From Streptomyces griseicoloratus (GTDB lineage: Bacteria > Actinomycetota > Actinomycetes > Streptomycetales > Streptomycetaceae), in NCBI RefSeq assembly GCF_014534645.1, contig NZ_JACVQF010000235.1, positions 1 to 64,000 on the forward strand: DNA of 64,000 nt. Direction: 5' to 3'. The notes under the pieces are model-generated. The model searched no databases. It saw only the letters and a list, made by a program, of their open reading frames with translations, and had not been told where the DNA came from. Position 1 is the stretch's first letter. Each line of letters opens with the position of its first letter. Made by a program: the position numbers and the translations under genes. Below are positions 43,237 to 51,646 of the stretch, in pieces.

Positions 43237-44271
43237 GTGCTCGCAGACACGGCGCTCGCCGTCATGTGGGTGGGTCTCACCTGCTACGCCGTCTTCGGCG
43301 GTGCCGACTTCGGCGCCGGCGTGTGGGACCTCCTCGCCGGCGGAACCCGACGAGGACGGCCGCAGCGACAGCTCGTCGAGCACAGCATCGGGCCGGTGTG
43401 GGAGGCCAACCACGTCTGGCTGATCTTCGTGATCGTGCTGCTGTGGTCGGCCTTCTCGCCGGTCTTCGCCGCCGTGATGTCCACGCTCTACCTGCCGCTG
43501 ACCCTCGCGGCCCTCGGCATCATCGCCCGCGGAGCCGCCTTCGCCTTCCGCAAGGCCAGCACGGAACTGTGGCAGCAGCGTCTGTTCGGCGCCTGCTTCG
43601 CCCTCTCGTCGCTGATCACTCCGTTCTTCCTCGGCACCGTGGCCGGCGGCGTCGCCTCCGGACGGGTGCCGCCCAAACTCGCCGGGGGCGACGTCCTCAC
43701 CAGCTGGCTCAACCCCACGTCGGTCCTCGGCGGCGTCCTTGCCGTGCTCACCTGCGCCCACCTCGCCGCGGTGTACCTGTGCGCCGACGCCGCCCGCGAG
43801 GGCCGGGCCCCGCTCGCCGCCGCCTTCGCCCGCCGCGGCATCGTCAGCGGCCTGGCGTGCGGTGCCGTCGCGTGCGCCGGCATCGCCGTGCTGCACGCCG
43901 ATGCGCCGGCCCTCTTCCACGGACTGACCCACCGCGGCCTGCCCCTCGTGGTCCTCAGCGCCGTCGCCGGTCTCGGCGGGCTCGTCCTGCTGCACAGGAG
44001 ACGCTACGTACTGGCACGGCCCGCCGCGGCGCTGGCCGTCGCCGCGGTCCTGTGGGCCTGGGGCGCGGCGCAGTACCCGGCCATGCTGGTGGGCGGTACG
44101 ACGGTCGACCAGGCCGCCTCCGACGCGGCGGTCCTCTCCGCGTGCCTGATCGTGCTGGCCGTGGGCGCGGCCCTGCTGGCCCCCTCCCTGTGGCTGCTGT
44201 ACGCGACCTTCCAGCGGCGCACCCCTGCCACGCCGCCCGACGCACGCCCCCAGCGTCCCGGCTCCCCGTGA
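43237..44271 (+). CDS. cydB: Cytochrome bd oxidase subunit II
   Basis: A 344-residue CydB with about eight to nine helices. The N-terminal VMWVGLTCYAVFGGADFGAG and the quinol-side EANHVWLIFVIVLLWSAFS are family hallmarks, and the terminal helix is LIVLAVGAALLAPSLWLLYA. It pairs with CydA to form the oxidase in the cytoplasmic membrane. The GTG start has GGAGGT four bases upstream; the reading frame is open far upstream, but coding character begins here. After its stop a ~200-bp gap with no recognised feature separates it from the convergent DUF488 gene. Confidence 0.94.
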   Translation: MLADTALAVMWVGLTCYAVFGGADFGAGVWDLLAGGTRRGRPQRQLVEHSIGPVWEANHVWLIFVIVLLWSAFSPVFAAVMSTLYLPLTLAALGIIARGAAFAFRKASTELWQQRLFGACFALSSLITPFFLGTVAGGVASGRVPPKLAGGDVLTSWLNPTSVLGGVLAVLTCAHLAAVYLCADAAREGRAPLAAAFARRGIVSGLACGAVACAGIAVLHADAPALFHGLTHRGLPLVVLSAVAGLGGLVLLHRRRYVLARPAAALAVAAVLWAWGAAQYPAMLVGGTTVDQAASDAAVLSACLIVLAVGAALLAPSLWLLYATFQRRTPATPPDARPQRPGSP

Positions 44272-44478
44272 GCGACGCCTCGACGCCATTACTCCGATCG
44301 CCGCGCCGCCCAGCCCTCGGCTGCGCTCCGGGACCGCGGTGGCCCTCACCCCCAGGACCGCCGTCCCCACCGTCACCGAAAGGTGCCGGTACTGCTCACT
44401 TCGCGGTGCACACCTCTGCGCCAACCGCCGCGAGAGGAGTTTCTGATCGCGTGATAAGTGCGGGTTGTCTCGCGGGAA

Positions 44479-45021
44479 TCAGCCGTCGACGTCAGAAGAG
44501 GGAGGCGGGTAGATCAGGTGCCCGTTCTCGACCCGCGCGTGCTCGTTCAGCACGGCCGGTTTCGCCGTCGTGGCCGACATGATGTTCACCACCTCCGCGC
44601 CGGCCACGATCAACGCGTCGGCGATCAGCCTGCGATGGCAGCGCCACGGCACCGCTTCGCTGCACATGATGGCCGGCCGTTCATGCTCGGCCAGTTCGAG
44701 CAGTTCGTTCAGGCCCTCCGCGAATTCCTCGCTCGCCATGTAGTCGGCGTAGTCGCGGAAGGCCCTGACCTGCCAAGCACCGTTGACGCTCGGCACGCCC
44801 TCGGGTGTGTGCCGGCGGCCACCCAGCTGGGGGATCCAGCGGTATTCGACATCAGGTGGCAGGGCGTCGATGATCGCCGACTGGTTCCATTGGGGGTACT
44901 TCCTCGACGACGGAAACGAGCGGACATCGACCAGGCAGGTGACTTCACAGCCCCGCAGCATCGTCAGTATCTCGTCGAAGTCACGCGTGGAATGCCCGAC
45001 CGTATGAATGCGGTTCGCCAT
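44479..45021 (-). CDS. DUF488 family protein
   Basis: A 180-residue protein of the DUF488 family. It starts IHTVGHSTRDFDEILTMLRG, has DVRSFPSSRKYPQWN and ends with the conserved CSEAVPWRCHRRLIADALI. The Cys and CHR residues are the most conserved of the family and may form an active site or bind metal. Its biochemical role is not established. It stands alone between the cydAB operon and an F420-type oxidoreductase. Confidence 0.92.
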   Translation of the reverse strand: MANRIHTVGHSTRDFDEILTMLRGCEVTCLVDVRSFPSSRKYPQWNQSAIIDALPPDVEYRWIPQLGGRRHTPEGVPSVNGAWQVRAFRDYADYMASEEFAEGLNELLELAEHERPAIMCSEAVPWRCHRRLIADALIVAGAEVVNIMSATTAKPAVLNEHARVENGHLIYPPPSSDVDG

Positions 45022-45135
45022 CCTGCCGCCTCGCTCAGGTCACTCGACCGCGCAATGCGTTGGCCGGCAGCTATTTTCCCATGTGGCCGGTGTGACGACC
45101 ACATGAGTCAGTCCGGGCAGGCTCCCTGGGGCGGA

Positions 45136-46185
45136 TCAGGCGAACGCGGGCATGATCCGCTCGTGGATGAGGCGGAGCTGGGTGTTCACGTCGGCGACGT
45201 CCGGGAGGTCACGGCCGGTGAAGGTCTTCACCAGGGTGCGGTCGGTGATGGCGCAGATCACGTGGTTCACCCCGCTCGGCGCGATCTCGCGGCGGATCTT
45301 CTCCAGGCACTCCTCGGGCGTGCCCGCGACGGAGAGGCGTTCGGCGATCTCGGGACTGGTCGACTCGATCCCACGGGCCAGGTCTCCCGCGGCGATGGCC
45401 TCGATGACCGGCTTCAGCTCCGCCGGGTCCACCCCGTTGCGGCGCAGTTGTTCCTCGGGCATCGAGGAGGCGTAGATGCCGACCATGCTGCGTGCCGCGT
45501 CCTTGGCGGCGGCGGAGTCGGTGCCGGTCGCGAACACGACCCATGCGCCGATGTCCAGCTCCCGCCAGTCCCTGCCCGCCCGTTCGGCGCCGATGCGGAT
45601 GTGCCGCACGGCGTAGTCGTAGGCCTCGCGGGTGTAGCTCAGGGCGTGGTGGCAGCCGTCGGACAGTTCACCGGCCGCTTCGAAGGACTTCGGGCCGCGC
45701 ATCGCCCCGAGCTTGAGCGGTACCGGGCTCTGGACCGGCCGGGCGAAGGTGAACAGGCCGTCGTACGAGAAGAACTCGCCGGCGTAGGAGATGTGCCCCT
45801 CGTCGAGCAGCGTACGGACCACGTGGAGGGCTTCCTTGACCCGGGACAGGGGCTTGGTGCGGGCCCAGTCGATGCCGTACTGCGCCAGCAGCCCGAAGTT
45901 GCCGCTGGACAGCACGCCCTCGGCCCGCCCTCCGGACAGTTCGTCGAGTGTGGCGAGTGCCTGGGCGATCAGCGTCGGCTCTCGCAGCGTCACGGGTGAG
46001 ACGCTCGGGCCCAGGCGGATCCGGCTGGTCCGGCCGGCCGCCGCGGCGAAGAGGAGCCATAAGTCCTTGTGCCAGGTTTCGTCGGCGGCATAACAGGCGT
46101 GGAAACCCAGTTCGTCGGCGAGCCGGATCGAGTCCAGTGACTCCGCCAGGGGGTAGTCGGGGAGCATGGCGTAGCTGAACTTCAC
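45136..46185 (-). CDS. LLM class flavin/F420-dependent oxidoreductase
   Basis: A 349-residue luciferase-like TIM barrel. The N-terminus VKFSYAMLPDYPLAESLDSI with LADELGFHACYAADETWHKD is the usual F420-dependent layout, and RIRLGPSVSPVTLREP forms the cofactor-binding stretch. The C-terminal helices include AGTPEECLEKIRREIA. Probably a hydride transfer from reduced F420 to an unknown substrate. The GTG at 46185 is chosen because GGAAGGTGG lies six bases upstream and the preceding 68 codons are not protein-like. It is divergent from the hypothetical gene on its right. Confidence 0.93.
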   Translation of the reverse strand: MKFSYAMLPDYPLAESLDSIRLADELGFHACYAADETWHKDLWLLFAAAAGRTSRIRLGPSVSPVTLREPTLIAQALATLDELSGGRAEGVLSSGNFGLLAQYGIDWARTKPLSRVKEALHVVRTLLDEGHISYAGEFFSYDGLFTFARPVQSPVPLKLGAMRGPKSFEAAGELSDGCHHALSYTREAYDYAVRHIRIGAERAGRDWRELDIGAWVVFATGTDSAAAKDAARSMVGIYASSMPEEQLRRNGVDPAELKPVIEAIAAGDLARGIESTSPEIAERLSVAGTPEECLEKIRREIAPSGVNHVICAITDRTLVKTFTGRDLPDVADVNTQLRLIHERIMPAFA

Positions 46186-46352
46186 AGAACCACCTTCCGG
46201 TGAAGGAGACAGCAGCGGTACGCGACGTGTCGTGCTCCGGTGCACCGAGGATGAGGTCTCTTCCGTCGGCTGTCCAGCGACGGGACGTGTCGGTGTCATG
46301 GAGACCTGGTGCAGCCGCCGGCCGCCGGCCCGTTGAACCGGCGAGTGCTCTC

Positions 46353-46877
46353 GTGGATCCTTACGAGGTGGACCAGGAAGCCGGCGCATTCATGTTGAGC
46401 CAACTCCAGGACGTGGACCCCGCCGTGTGCACGGACGTCCTGCGCGTCCTGGACTGCATCGTGCGGGAGTTGCCGGCCCATTGGCGGCGCCGCAGAGGAG
46501 TGCCTCAGCTCATGGCGTTCCTCGACGGCCCCACGCACGTACGCATGGAGAGGATCACGTTCCGGGAACTGCACCGGTTCGGTCACCTCGACGAGTTCAG
46601 CCGCTGGGCCAGTGCCGTTCCGGCGGCGAAGGCCGCGGAACACGGCTGTGCTGCCCTCGTCCACGGGGACCGGATCCACGCGAGGATCTTCCGGATCGGC
46701 CCTTTCGGGTCAGCCTGGCACCGTCCGGACGTCCGCGTCGACGTCCGCTTCGGGCACCGGGAACAGCGTCTGATGCCGACCTTCTCGCTTCCCTTCGACG
46801 TCAAGGGCCGGCTCTTCCCACGGCTCGTGTTCCGCGAGTGGATTGCCGACAACATCGCCCGTGCCCGGGAGTTCTGA
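46353..46877 (+). CDS. Hypothetical protein
   Basis: About 174 residues with no family I can name. It contains DVLRVLDCIVRELPAHWRRR, HVRMERITFRELHRFGHLDE, ALVHGDRIHARIFRIGP and LPFDVKGRLFPRLVFREWIA, giving an alpha/beta character with many charged residues. Third-position GC supports this frame. The start is uncertain: GTG 46353 is my choice, an ATG at 46392 would shorten it, and the frame is open to 46200. It is divergent from the LLM oxidoreductase and convergent with the GNAT gene. Confidence 0.6.
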   Translation: MDPYEVDQEAGAFMLSQLQDVDPAVCTDVLRVLDCIVRELPAHWRRRRGVPQLMAFLDGPTHVRMERITFRELHRFGHLDEFSRWASAVPAAKAAEHGCAALVHGDRIHARIFRIGPFGSAWHRPDVRVDVRFGHREQRLMPTFSLPFDVKGRLFPRLVFREWIADNIARAREF

Positions 46878-46895
46878 CGGCCCGTGCCGTGCCGG

Positions 46896-47339
46896 TCACG
46901 TCCGCGGCCTGCGGACCATGAACACGTCCACCGGGTCCTCCGACTCCACCGTGAATCCGTGCCGGTCGTACAGCCGGCGGGCCGCACTGCCCTGCAGTAC
47001 GTTCAACCGGACCGGGACGCCGTCGCGGTCGGACCGCTCCAGCAGTCCGCGCAGCACACCCGAACCGATGCCACCGCCCTGCAGCCGCGGAGCCAGGTAG
47101 AAGTGCTCCAGCCAGTGGGCGTCGGCGGCCGGCCGCAGCGCCACACATCCGGCGAAGGCGCCGCCCACCTCGATCACCCGCGTGTACGCCGGGGCGAACC
47201 CGTCGCGCAGCCGCTGCCGCACCCGCTGCTCGTCGTACCGACCCAGCCGCTCCAGATCCGCCCGCAGCACCACGGCACGCAACTCGGCCACCGCCTCGAC
47301 GTCCGCCGCCGAAGCCGGCCGAAGCTCCCAGTCCACCAT
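46896..47339 (-). CDS. GNAT family N-acetyltransferase
   Basis: A 147-residue GNAT protein. It starts ELRPASAADVEAVAELRAVV, has FAGCVALRP and HWLEHFYLAPRLQGGGIGSG, where LQGGGIGSGVL is the acetyl-CoA pyrophosphate loop, then VLQGSAARRLYDRHGFTVES near the C-terminus. The acceptor is unknown. The ATG at 47339 is chosen; a GTG three codons before is possible and neither has a strong ribosome binding site. It follows the TauE/SafE gene by 68 bases on the same strand. Confidence 0.9.
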   Translation of the reverse strand: MVDWELRPASAADVEAVAELRAVVLRADLERLGRYDEQRVRQRLRDGFAPAYTRVIEVGGAFAGCVALRPAADAHWLEHFYLAPRLQGGGIGSGVLRGLLERSDRDGVPVRLNVLQGSAARRLYDRHGFTVESEDPVDVFMVRRPRT

Positions 47340-47407
47340 GATCGCCACGCTACCCGGCGAGGGACGCCCGCCGCTCGCGACCGGCGGCCGCGCGGCGACG
47401 TGACGCC

Positions 47408-48217
47408 TCAGCCCGACAGCAGCACGGCGACCGCCACCGCGGCGAGCAGGCCGATGTAGGCCCAGGCATGAGCCCGGTCCGGTATCCGTGGCGGGCGCCG
47501 CCGCAGCACCAGGATGACCGGCAGCGCCCCCAGGAGCAGCGCACCGGCGGCGCCGGCGTCGACGAGACCCGTCAGGTGCACGTGCGCGTCGACGGCGGCC
47601 GGGACCGCGGTGCCGCCCAGCGAGACCGCCGTGGCCGGGAGCGCGACGGCGAGGGTGAGCGGGTTGGCCAGCGCGGTCGCCACCTGCATCGTGTGCCCGG
47701 CCCGCCGCATCGCGGGGACGGTCATGACGCTGCCTCCCACACCCAGGAAGGCCGCGATCGTGCCCATCGGCACACCGAGCACGGCCGGCAGGGGCCGCGG
47801 CCGCTGCGCGGGGGAGGTGCCGCCCGCCCGCGCGTCCGGGCGGAGAAAGCCGGGGCGCAGGAGCAGGTCGACGACCGTGAGGGCGACATACCCGGCGAAC
47901 GCCCAGCGCACCAGGTCCGGAGGGGCGATGCGGGAGGCGAAGGCACCGGCCGAGGCGCCGGCCGCCAGCAGGAGGAGCAGCGGGCCGCTGCCGCGCAGGC
48001 CGGCGAGCACCCGCCGCCGTGTGACGGCCGTGGCGAACCCGGCGTTCACCACCATCACCAGGGCTGAGGTGGCCGTCGCCACTCGCATCGCATCCGTGCC
48101 CAGGCCGGCATCGGCCCAGGCCACGACGGGCACGGCGACGAAACCGCCGCCGAAACCGAACAGCACCGTGGTGAGGCCGGTGAGCAGTCCGATGCCGATC
48201 AATGTCATCACGTCCAC
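47408..48217 (-). CDS. Sulfite exporter TauE/SafE family membrane protein
   Basis: A 269-residue protein with eight predicted helices in two repeats. Each repeat starts with the family motif: LLTGLTTVLFGFGGGFVAVP and VPMGTIAAFLGVGGSVMTVP. TauE/SafE proteins move sulfite, sulfoacetate or other anions across the membrane. The likely start is GTG 48217 behind a GGGGT run, or ATG 48208 three codons later. It is divergent from the AraC regulator across about 85 bases, so the regulator is its probable controller. Confidence 0.88.
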   Translation of the reverse strand: MDVMTLIGIGLLTGLTTVLFGFGGGFVAVPVVAWADAGLGTDAMRVATATSALVMVVNAGFATAVTRRRVLAGLRGSGPLLLLLAAGASAGAFASRIAPPDLVRWAFAGYVALTVVDLLLRPGFLRPDARAGGTSPAQRPRPLPAVLGVPMGTIAAFLGVGGSVMTVPAMRRAGHTMQVATALANPLTLAVALPATAVSLGGTAVPAAVDAHVHLTGLVDAGAAGALLLGALPVILVLRRRPPRIPDRAHAWAYIGLLAAVAVAVLLSG

Positions 48218-48302
48218 GGACCCCACCCCACCAGGCCCACCCGGCACCCCGCATCCGAAAGTCGGCACGATTCCTTCGAGTCCCGGCCACTATCCTGGCC
48301 GG

Positions 48303-49118
48303 GTGAGGAACATCGCCCTGGAGGATGTCGACCACGTCGACCGGGCCGTACTGCCCATCGGCACCGACTACCCGCCCGGTCACCTGCTGGACTGGCACGA
48401 GCACCGGCGTGCGCAGTTCCTCTACGGCGCCACGGGAGTCATGGTCGTGGACACCGCGGACGGCACCTGGACCGTTCCGCCCGAGCGTGCCGTGCTGATT
48501 CCTGCCGCCACCCGGCATCGCGTCCGCATGCTGGGGGTCAGCACACGGAGCCTGTACGTCGAGCCGGACGCCGTCCCCTGGTGGCCCACGACGTGCATGG
48601 TGGTGGACGTGCCACCGCTCCTGCGTGAACTGCTCCTCGCCGCCGTGGAGTTCGAGGCCGACTACGACCTCTCGGGCCGGGGAGGCGCCATCGCAGCGCT
48701 GCTGCTGCACGAGATCGCCGCGCGCACCCCGCTCCCGTTCCACGTCCGGATGCCGGCCTCCGCCGAACTCGTGGCGCTGTGCCGCGAGTACCTGGCCGCC
48801 CCGGACGCCGGAGTGACCAATGCCGTGTGGGCCGCGCGGGTCGCCATGAGCGAGCGTGCCTTCACTCGTCGCTTCCGCACGGAGACCGGCGAGAGCCCCG
48901 CCGTGTGGCGGGCCCGAGCCCGCACGCTCGCGGCGGTGCCGCTGCTGCGCACCGCTTCCGTCAGTGAGGTCGCGGGCCGCCTCGGTTACGCCTCTCCGGC
49001 CGCCTTCACCGCCGCCTTCTCACGGGCCCTCGGCGTGCCGCCGTCACGCTTCACCACCAGCCGCGACCGCGGCGACCGCGGCGGCCGCGTCCGGCCGGCG
49101 CAGCCGGCGACCAGGTGA
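48303..49118 (+). CDS. AraC family transcriptional regulator
   Basis: A 271-residue regulator. The N-terminal cupin-like sensor covers ~1-150 (PPGHLLDWHEHRRAQFLYGA, then WTVPPERAVLIPAATRHRVR). The C-terminal double HTH covers ~165-255 (VWAARVAMSERAFTRRFRTE, VSEVAGRLGYASPAAFTAAF). No ribosome binding site precedes the GTG; a -10-like TATCCT at 48291-48296 ends seven bases before it, so the message may be leaderless. It is divergent from the TauE/SafE transporter and GNAT genes, its likely targets. Confidence 0.91.
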   Translation: MRNIALEDVDHVDRAVLPIGTDYPPGHLLDWHEHRRAQFLYGATGVMVVDTADGTWTVPPERAVLIPAATRHRVRMLGVSTRSLYVEPDAVPWWPTTCMVVDVPPLLRELLLAAVEFEADYDLSGRGGAIAALLLHEIAARTPLPFHVRMPASAELVALCREYLAAPDAGVTNAVWAARVAMSERAFTRRFRTETGESPAVWRARARTLAAVPLLRTASVSEVAGRLGYASPAAFTAAFSRALGVPPSRFTTSRDRGDRGGRVRPAQPATR

Positions 49119-49178
49119 CCGAAGGCCACTGCCGGCTTCGGCCACCCACCGCCGCTCACTTCGGCCCCGCACCGCCGC

Positions 49179-50276
49179 TCACGACCGTGTCGCGGTCCCG
49201 CACTCCGCGTCGCCGGCCTCCCGCATGCGCTCGTCCATCGACGTGCTCCGGTCGTACGGGTCCACCTCGGGGCCGCCTCCCGCGTCCTCGGCCGCGCGCT
49301 CGGTCCTGAACTCGGGGGTGAAGTAGCCGGTGACGCTGTCGCAGCCGCCGTTGGTCGTGTCCGCCTTGTACGAGACGAGGGAGAACGTCCCCGGCTCGGT
49401 CACCACCTTCTCCGGGTCGTCCCAGCTCATCACGATCTCCCGGCGCACGATGGTGCGCGCGACCTCGTCGCTCCCCGCCGCGGCGCGTACGACCGGATAG
49501 ACGTAGGTGACGTCCGCGGTCACCTCGACCGCTCCGCGCTCACCCTCCCGGTACGTGATCCTTCCCCGCGTCTTGACGACGTCCCCGACCAGGCGCACCT
49601 TCGTGCTGTCGAACCGGCTGAACAGCAGCCGGGGATCGTTGTCCCGGTCGGGTGCACTGAACGCGGCGGCCACATAGTCCTGGACGTCCCGCTGATGCGG
49701 GTTGATCAACGCGATCGCCTTCTTCGGCCGCTCCCCGCGCAGCACCCCGGCGTCCAGACTGGACGCGGCGAGGAAGTCCCGGCTGCGATCGAGTGCCTGT
49801 GCCACCTGCTCCTTGCTCATCCAGCCGGTCGCCCGTGCCGCGGGCAGGCCGATCCCCGCCGTCCCGTCGCCCCACCGCGCCGCGGGCGAACCGCGGAACG
49901 GCTCTTCCAGCGTGGGCAGTTCTGCCGCGATCTCCGTCGGCGGCGGCTGGTCCGGACGTTCCGACTCCGCGGCGAGCGGCGTGCTGTCGCCGCCTCCGCC
50001 TCCGAACCATCCAGCCACCTGTCCCGGAACCAGTGCCACGACCAGCAGGCCGACCACGACGAGCAGACCGAGCACGTACCAGCCCTTGCCCCCGCGCCGC
50101 CGGGGCGGTCGGTGGGCCCGCCACGCCTCCGGAGGGCCGCCCTCCTCCCGCAGCCGCCGCGCCACCATCCGGGCCCGCGCCGACGGCTCCTCGGGTGCGT
50201 CCTGAGTCCCGGCCTCGGCCTCCCGCAGGAACCGCTCCCACTCCTCGTCCGGAATGGACGGCCCGTCCTTGCCCAC
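49179..50276 (-). CDS. Membrane-anchored hypothetical protein
   Basis: About 365 residues with a single membrane helix (GWYVLGLLVVVGLLVVALVPG, ~65-85) after a charged cytoplasmic N-terminus, IPDEEWERFLREAEAG. The remaining ~270 residues would be outside the cell, containing DVQDYVAAAFSAPDRDNDPR, KVRLVGDVVKTRGRITYREG and a VTADVTYVYPVVRA strand. No domain name is offered. I prefer the GTG at 50276 (GGGAG six bases upstream); an ATG at 50303 is possible. It is divergent from the maleylpyruvate-isomerase-like gene. Confidence 0.78.
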   Translation of the reverse strand: MGKDGPSIPDEEWERFLREAEAGTQDAPEEPSARARMVARRLREEGGPPEAWRAHRPPRRRGGKGWYVLGLLVVVGLLVVALVPGQVAGWFGGGGGDSTPLAAESERPDQPPPTEIAAELPTLEEPFRGSPAARWGDGTAGIGLPAARATGWMSKEQVAQALDRSRDFLAASSLDAGVLRGERPKKAIALINPHQRDVQDYVAAAFSAPDRDNDPRLLFSRFDSTKVRLVGDVVKTRGRITYREGERGAVEVTADVTYVYPVVRAAAGSDEVARTIVRREIVMSWDDPEKVVTEPGTFSLVSYKADTTNGGCDSVTGYFTPEFRTERAAEDAGGGPEVDPYDRSTSMDERMREAGDAECGTATRS

Positions 50277-50425
50277 GATGCGCTCCCGTCCCTTCTCACA
50301 CATCCGGTCCCACCCCCGGGCCCGGTCGTCGCCGTGCATCATCACACAGCGCGGCCCGGGCCAAGATCCCAGGAGCGGGCCCGAATCCGTTCGCAGCGTG
50401 GGCCGGGCGCTGTTAGCTTGCGGCC

Positions 50426-51079
50426 GTGGAACTCTTCTCGCGCTCATGGACGGCGTTGCGCACAGCGGTCGCCGAACTCCAGGACGAGGACTTCGCGCGG
50501 CCGTCCGGCTGCACCGGCTGGCTCGTGCGGGACCTGGTGTGCCACCTGATCATCGACGCCCAGGACGTCCTGATCACCCTGGTCACTCCGGCCGGGACGG
50601 AACCGACCCGGGACGCCGTGACGTACTGGGACATCGTCGAAGCCCCGGCCGGCGACGATCCGCTGGACGCGCTGACCGTGCGCCTGGCCGCCGCGTACGA
50701 AGAGCCGTGGCTGCTCAAGTTCCACCTGGACGACGTCGGTTCCGCCGCCGGCCGTGCCGCCGAGCTCGCGGATCCCACGGCCCGGGTGGGCACCCGCGAC
50801 CAGGTTCTCACCGCGGGCGACTACCTCAGCGCGTACGTCCTGGAATGGACCCTGCACCACCTCGACCTGATCGCGCACCTCCCGGACGCGGCGGAGCCGC
50901 CCGCCGAGGGCCTGGCCCGGTCACGGGAGATGCTGGAGAAGATCGCGGGTGTGGCGTTCCCCCCGTCGTTCTCGGACGAGGACGCGTTGCTGATCGGCAC
51001 CGGGCGGCGTGCCCCCGGCGCGGCGCAGAAGGCGGAACTGGGGGAGCTGGCCGCGAGACTCCCGCTCGTTCTCGGCTGA
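50426..51079 (+). CDS. Maleylpyruvate isomerase N-terminal domain family protein
   Basis: A 217-residue mycothiol-dependent maleylpyruvate-isomerase-like protein of the DinB superfamily. It starts FSRSWTALRTAVAELQDEDF, has GCTGWLVRDLVCHLIIDAQD and AYVLEWTLHHLDLIAHL, whose histidines fit the family's metal site. It may be a mycothiol-dependent transferase or isomerase, substrate unknown. No ribosome binding site is seen; TTAGCT at 50413-50418, seven bases before the GTG, suggests a leaderless transcript. Confidence 0.87.
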   Translation: MELFSRSWTALRTAVAELQDEDFARPSGCTGWLVRDLVCHLIIDAQDVLITLVTPAGTEPTRDAVTYWDIVEAPAGDDPLDALTVRLAAAYEEPWLLKFHLDDVGSAAGRAAELADPTARVGTRDQVLTAGDYLSAYVLEWTLHHLDLIAHLPDAAEPPAEGLARSREMLEKIAGVAFPPSFSDEDALLIGTGRRAPGAAQKAELGELAARLPLVLG

Positions 51080-51370
51080 TCGGCCCGCCGGCCGCTTCCT
51101 CGAAGCACCGCTCGCCCCTCTTACGCGCACACCGCACAGCACCCTCACCCGCGTGCGGGGCGCTTCGACGCGCGGTGATGCCAAGCCGGTTGAAGGAGCG
51201 CTTGTCCGACGCCCCGTGTGCTTCGCGACCCCTCCTCAAGTGGCGCTTGCCGTTCCGGATGGCCGGGAAGGCCTGTCCGCGAGAGTCCGGTGCACTGCCG
51301 GAACCCGAGTGGGCACGGGCGTCCTGCCCGGCCCCGGCCGCGTCCCGCGCGGACAAGAGGAGGAACAGTG

Positions 51371-51646
51371 ATGCTGCCCGCCGCTGACGAACGACGGCTC
51401 TTCGAAGAGCTCCAGGAACTGCTGGCCGCGACGGTCGAGGACCTGTCCACGCAGGAGGTCCGGCTCGACAGCTCCCTGAAGGACGACTTGGGCGTCGACT
51501 CCCTCGCCCTGCTCGAACTGGTCGCCGCCATCGAGGACAAGTGGCAGATCCAGGTCCCCATGGAGGAGGCGGAGCAGCTCGGCACGGTGCGGCAGATCAT
51601 CACCCACCTCGGCACCGTCACCACCCCCGCCGGCGAGGCCTCGTGA
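51371..51646 (+). CDS. Acyl carrier protein
   Basis: A 91-residue ACP. The phosphopantetheine site is DDLGVDSLALLELV with Ser44, and the surrounding four-helix pattern is standard (EELQELLAATVEDLSTQEVR at the N-terminus, QIQVPMEEAEQLGTVRQIIT at the end). AGGAGG lies eight bases before the ATG. Its stop overlaps the ketosynthase start (GTGA). It carries the growing acyl or ketide chain for the two enzymes that follow. Confidence 0.93.
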   Translation: MLPAADERRLFEELQELLAATVEDLSTQEVRLDSSLKDDLGVDSLALLELVAAIEDKWQIQVPMEEAEQLGTVRQIITHLGTVTTPAGEAS

